A stretch of DNA of 5,782 nt from Alphaproteobacteria bacterium (GTDB lineage: Bacteria; Pseudomonadota; Alphaproteobacteria; ATCC43930; CGMCC-115725): assembly GCA_030039815.1 (NCBI GenBank), contig JASHUW010000462.1:1-5782 (forward strand), read 5' to 3'. The translations under genes and the position numbers were made by a program. Within the stretch, counting starts at the first letter, position 1, and each line of letters begins with the position of its first letter. Under the pieces are notes generated by a model. It did not search any database and had not been told where the DNA came from. It saw nothing but the letters and a program-made list of their open reading frames with translations. Below are positions 4,686 to 5,782 of this stretch, in pieces.

Positions 4686-5782
4686 GCCGCGCCGAGGCGG
4701 AAGCCCGAGAGCCCGTCCTTGTCGATCTCACCGGGCAGGTCGAGCTCCCATTGCAGATAATTCTGCATCGCCCGCCGCGAGCTCTCGGAATTGTCATGGC
4801 GGTCGTGGTTCCAGAAGATGAAGTCGAGGCGCTCGCCATCCGGCGGATCGTCGGGGGTCTCGACCACCGAGAATCCGGCGTTGCGCCACGCCGCGATGCC
4901 GCCATCGACGATCGCGACCTGGGCGTTGCTCAATTCCGCGAGGTCGGCCAACGCCAGTTTGGCGACCGCGACATCATCGGCAAAAACAATGATTCGGCGT
5001 TTGTCGAAGATTCGCGCCGGCAGGCGCGGCAGCCGCGGGCGGATCGTCCACACCGCGCCCGGCGGATGCCCGATGCGGAACGCGGCGCTGGAGCCGAGCG
5101 CGATCGCCGCCGCGCCCTCGGTCAACAGCCCCGCGGCTTCGGTGGCGGTGACGATCGCCACCGCCGGCAGGGTCGGCGCCGGCGCCTCGCCCGGCCCTTG
5201 TTCGAGCTCGCCGCCATCGAGCGCGCGGTCGAGCACTGACACGTCCCAGCCCATCTGCTTCAGCCAATGCGCGGTCATGGTCGCGCGGACACCGTGGTCA
5301 TCGACCAGCACCACCCGCGCGCCGCGCGTGCCGACCCAGCGGTCGATCGCCTGCACCAGCTGTCCGCCGGGCGCCGAGACCGAGCCGGGCAGATGGCCGG
5401 TGGCGAATTCCTCGGGCGTACGAACGTCGAGCAGACAGGTCGTGCGCCGCGCCTCGCGCTGCCAGCCCGACAAGGTGACGCGGTCGATCTTGGCGACCGC
5501 GAAACGCTCGGCGACGGCGGCGGCGCGCGGCTCGGCGGCGGCGACGGCGGCGCCGCTGACCGGGGCCAGCGCCTGTTGCGTGTTGCGCTCCAGCTCGAGG
5601 CCGGCCAAGCGCCAGCCCTGCGTTCCGCCCTGCAGCGAGACGACCTTGTTGGGCACGCCGGCATTGATCAGCGATTGCGCGCCGATGATGCTGCGCGTCC
5701 GCCCGGCGCAGGAGACGACGACCAGCGTGTCGTCGTCCGCCACGAAATCGCGGAAGCGATAGACCAGCTCGGCGCCGGGGCA
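4682..5782 (-). CDS. Tandem rhodanese-domain protein (sulfurtransferase), 5' end outside window (366 aa visible)
   Basis: The frame is open to the window edge and already reads family-like sequence (CPGAELVYRFRDFVADDDTL), so the true start lies beyond 5782. The GTG at 5743 is internal. Numbering from the edge: the end of one rhodanese domain carries the active loop CAGRTR with Cys25, the sulfur-carrying residue, and closes with LQGGTQGWRLAG (50-61). A second domain has LLDVRTPEEFATGH (117-130), but its loop reads LVDDHGVRA (159-167) with Asp161 where Cys belongs. A third domain (about 205-310) has VFADDVAVA (266-274), also without Cys, and ends DGGIAAWRNAGF. A C-terminal extension contains FWNHDRHDN (323-331), an element I recall from this multidomain family. 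Rhodaneses move sulfane sulfur from donors such as thiosulfate to thiol acceptors; the degenerate domains probably serve structure or binding. No signal peptide can be judged. It is coupled to the hydrolase downstream. Confidence 0.9.
   Translation of the reverse strand, partial: CPGAELVYRFRDFVADDDTLVVVSCAGRTRSIIGAQSLINAGVPNKVVSLQGGTQGWRLAGLELERNTQQALAPVSGAAVAAAEPRAAAVAERFAVAKIDRVTLSGWQREARRTTCLLDVRTPEEFATGHLPGSVSAPGGQLVQAIDRWVGTRGARVVLVDDHGVRATMTAHWLKQMGWDVSVLDRALDGGELEQGPGEAPAPTLPAVAIVTATEAAGLLTEGAAAIALGSSAAFRIGHPPGAVWTIRPRLPRLPARIFDKRRIIVFADDVAVAKLALADLAELSNAQVAIVDGGIAAWRNAGFSVVETPDDPPDGERLDFIFWNHDRHDNSESSRRAMQNYLQWELDLPGEIDKDGLSGFRLGAA

Noticed and set aside
5741..5743. GTG at 5743 as the start of the rhodanese gene
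   Set aside because: The frame stays open to the window edge and the upstream residues fit the rhodanese domain, so this GTG is an internal valine.
4791..5762. Long plus-strand open frame opposite the rhodanese gene
   Set aside because: It is Ser/Arg/Ala-rich with no motif; the rhodanese frame on the minus strand accounts for the sequence.
1..5782. CRISPR array, insertion sequence, toxin-antitoxin or defence system
   Set aside because: There are no spaced repeats, transposase motifs, terminal inverted repeats or defence-type proteins; the genes are ordinary metabolic and RNA-metabolism types.

Overview
The window is GC-rich DNA whose convincing genes all lie on the minus strand, so transcription runs from high to low coordinates. 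Protein style points to an alphaproteobacterium, probably Hyphomicrobiales or Rhodospirillales-like. The clues are the RhlE helicase with its HRIGRTARAG motif VI, the epoxide-hydrolase-like protein with GYDWGG and a YWYQWYFHTERG cap segment, the multidomain rhodanese, and the small PFKPNYRFER protein. This assignment is inferred from remembered family resemblance, not from a search.

Layout in transcription order. (1) 5782-4682: the 3' part of a tandem rhodanese-domain protein, whose start lies outside the window. (2) 4685-3801: an alpha/beta hydrolase of the epoxide hydrolase type. Its ATG overlaps the rhodanese stop (ATGA), so these two form a translationally coupled pair. (3) 3800-3721: an 80-base gap holding a 13-base palindrome, a perfect 9-base tandem repeat and a ribosome binding site. 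(4) 3720-3559: a 53-residue, highly charged small protein. (5) 3558-3266: a 293-base non-coding leader with a possible promoter and several inverted repeats, the last overlapping the helicase Shine-Dalgarno sequence. (6) 3265-1826: a DEAD-box RNA helicase of the RhlE type starting at TTG. (7) 1719-1: an amidohydrolase of the D-aminoacylase / N-acyl-D-amino-acid deacylase superfamily, complete to its TAG stop at the first bases of the window.

The proteins look like ordinary chromosomal housekeeping and catabolic functions. There are two plausible functional groups: a sulfur-transferase/hydrolase pair, and an RNA-metabolism pair (small basic protein plus helicase). The amidohydrolase appears to stand alone with its own strong ribosome binding site. 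I see no mobile element, CRISPR array, tRNA, rRNA or defence cassette. The part that best repays attention is 3266-3780, where small repeats, hairpins and an easily missed gene cluster upstream of the helicase.
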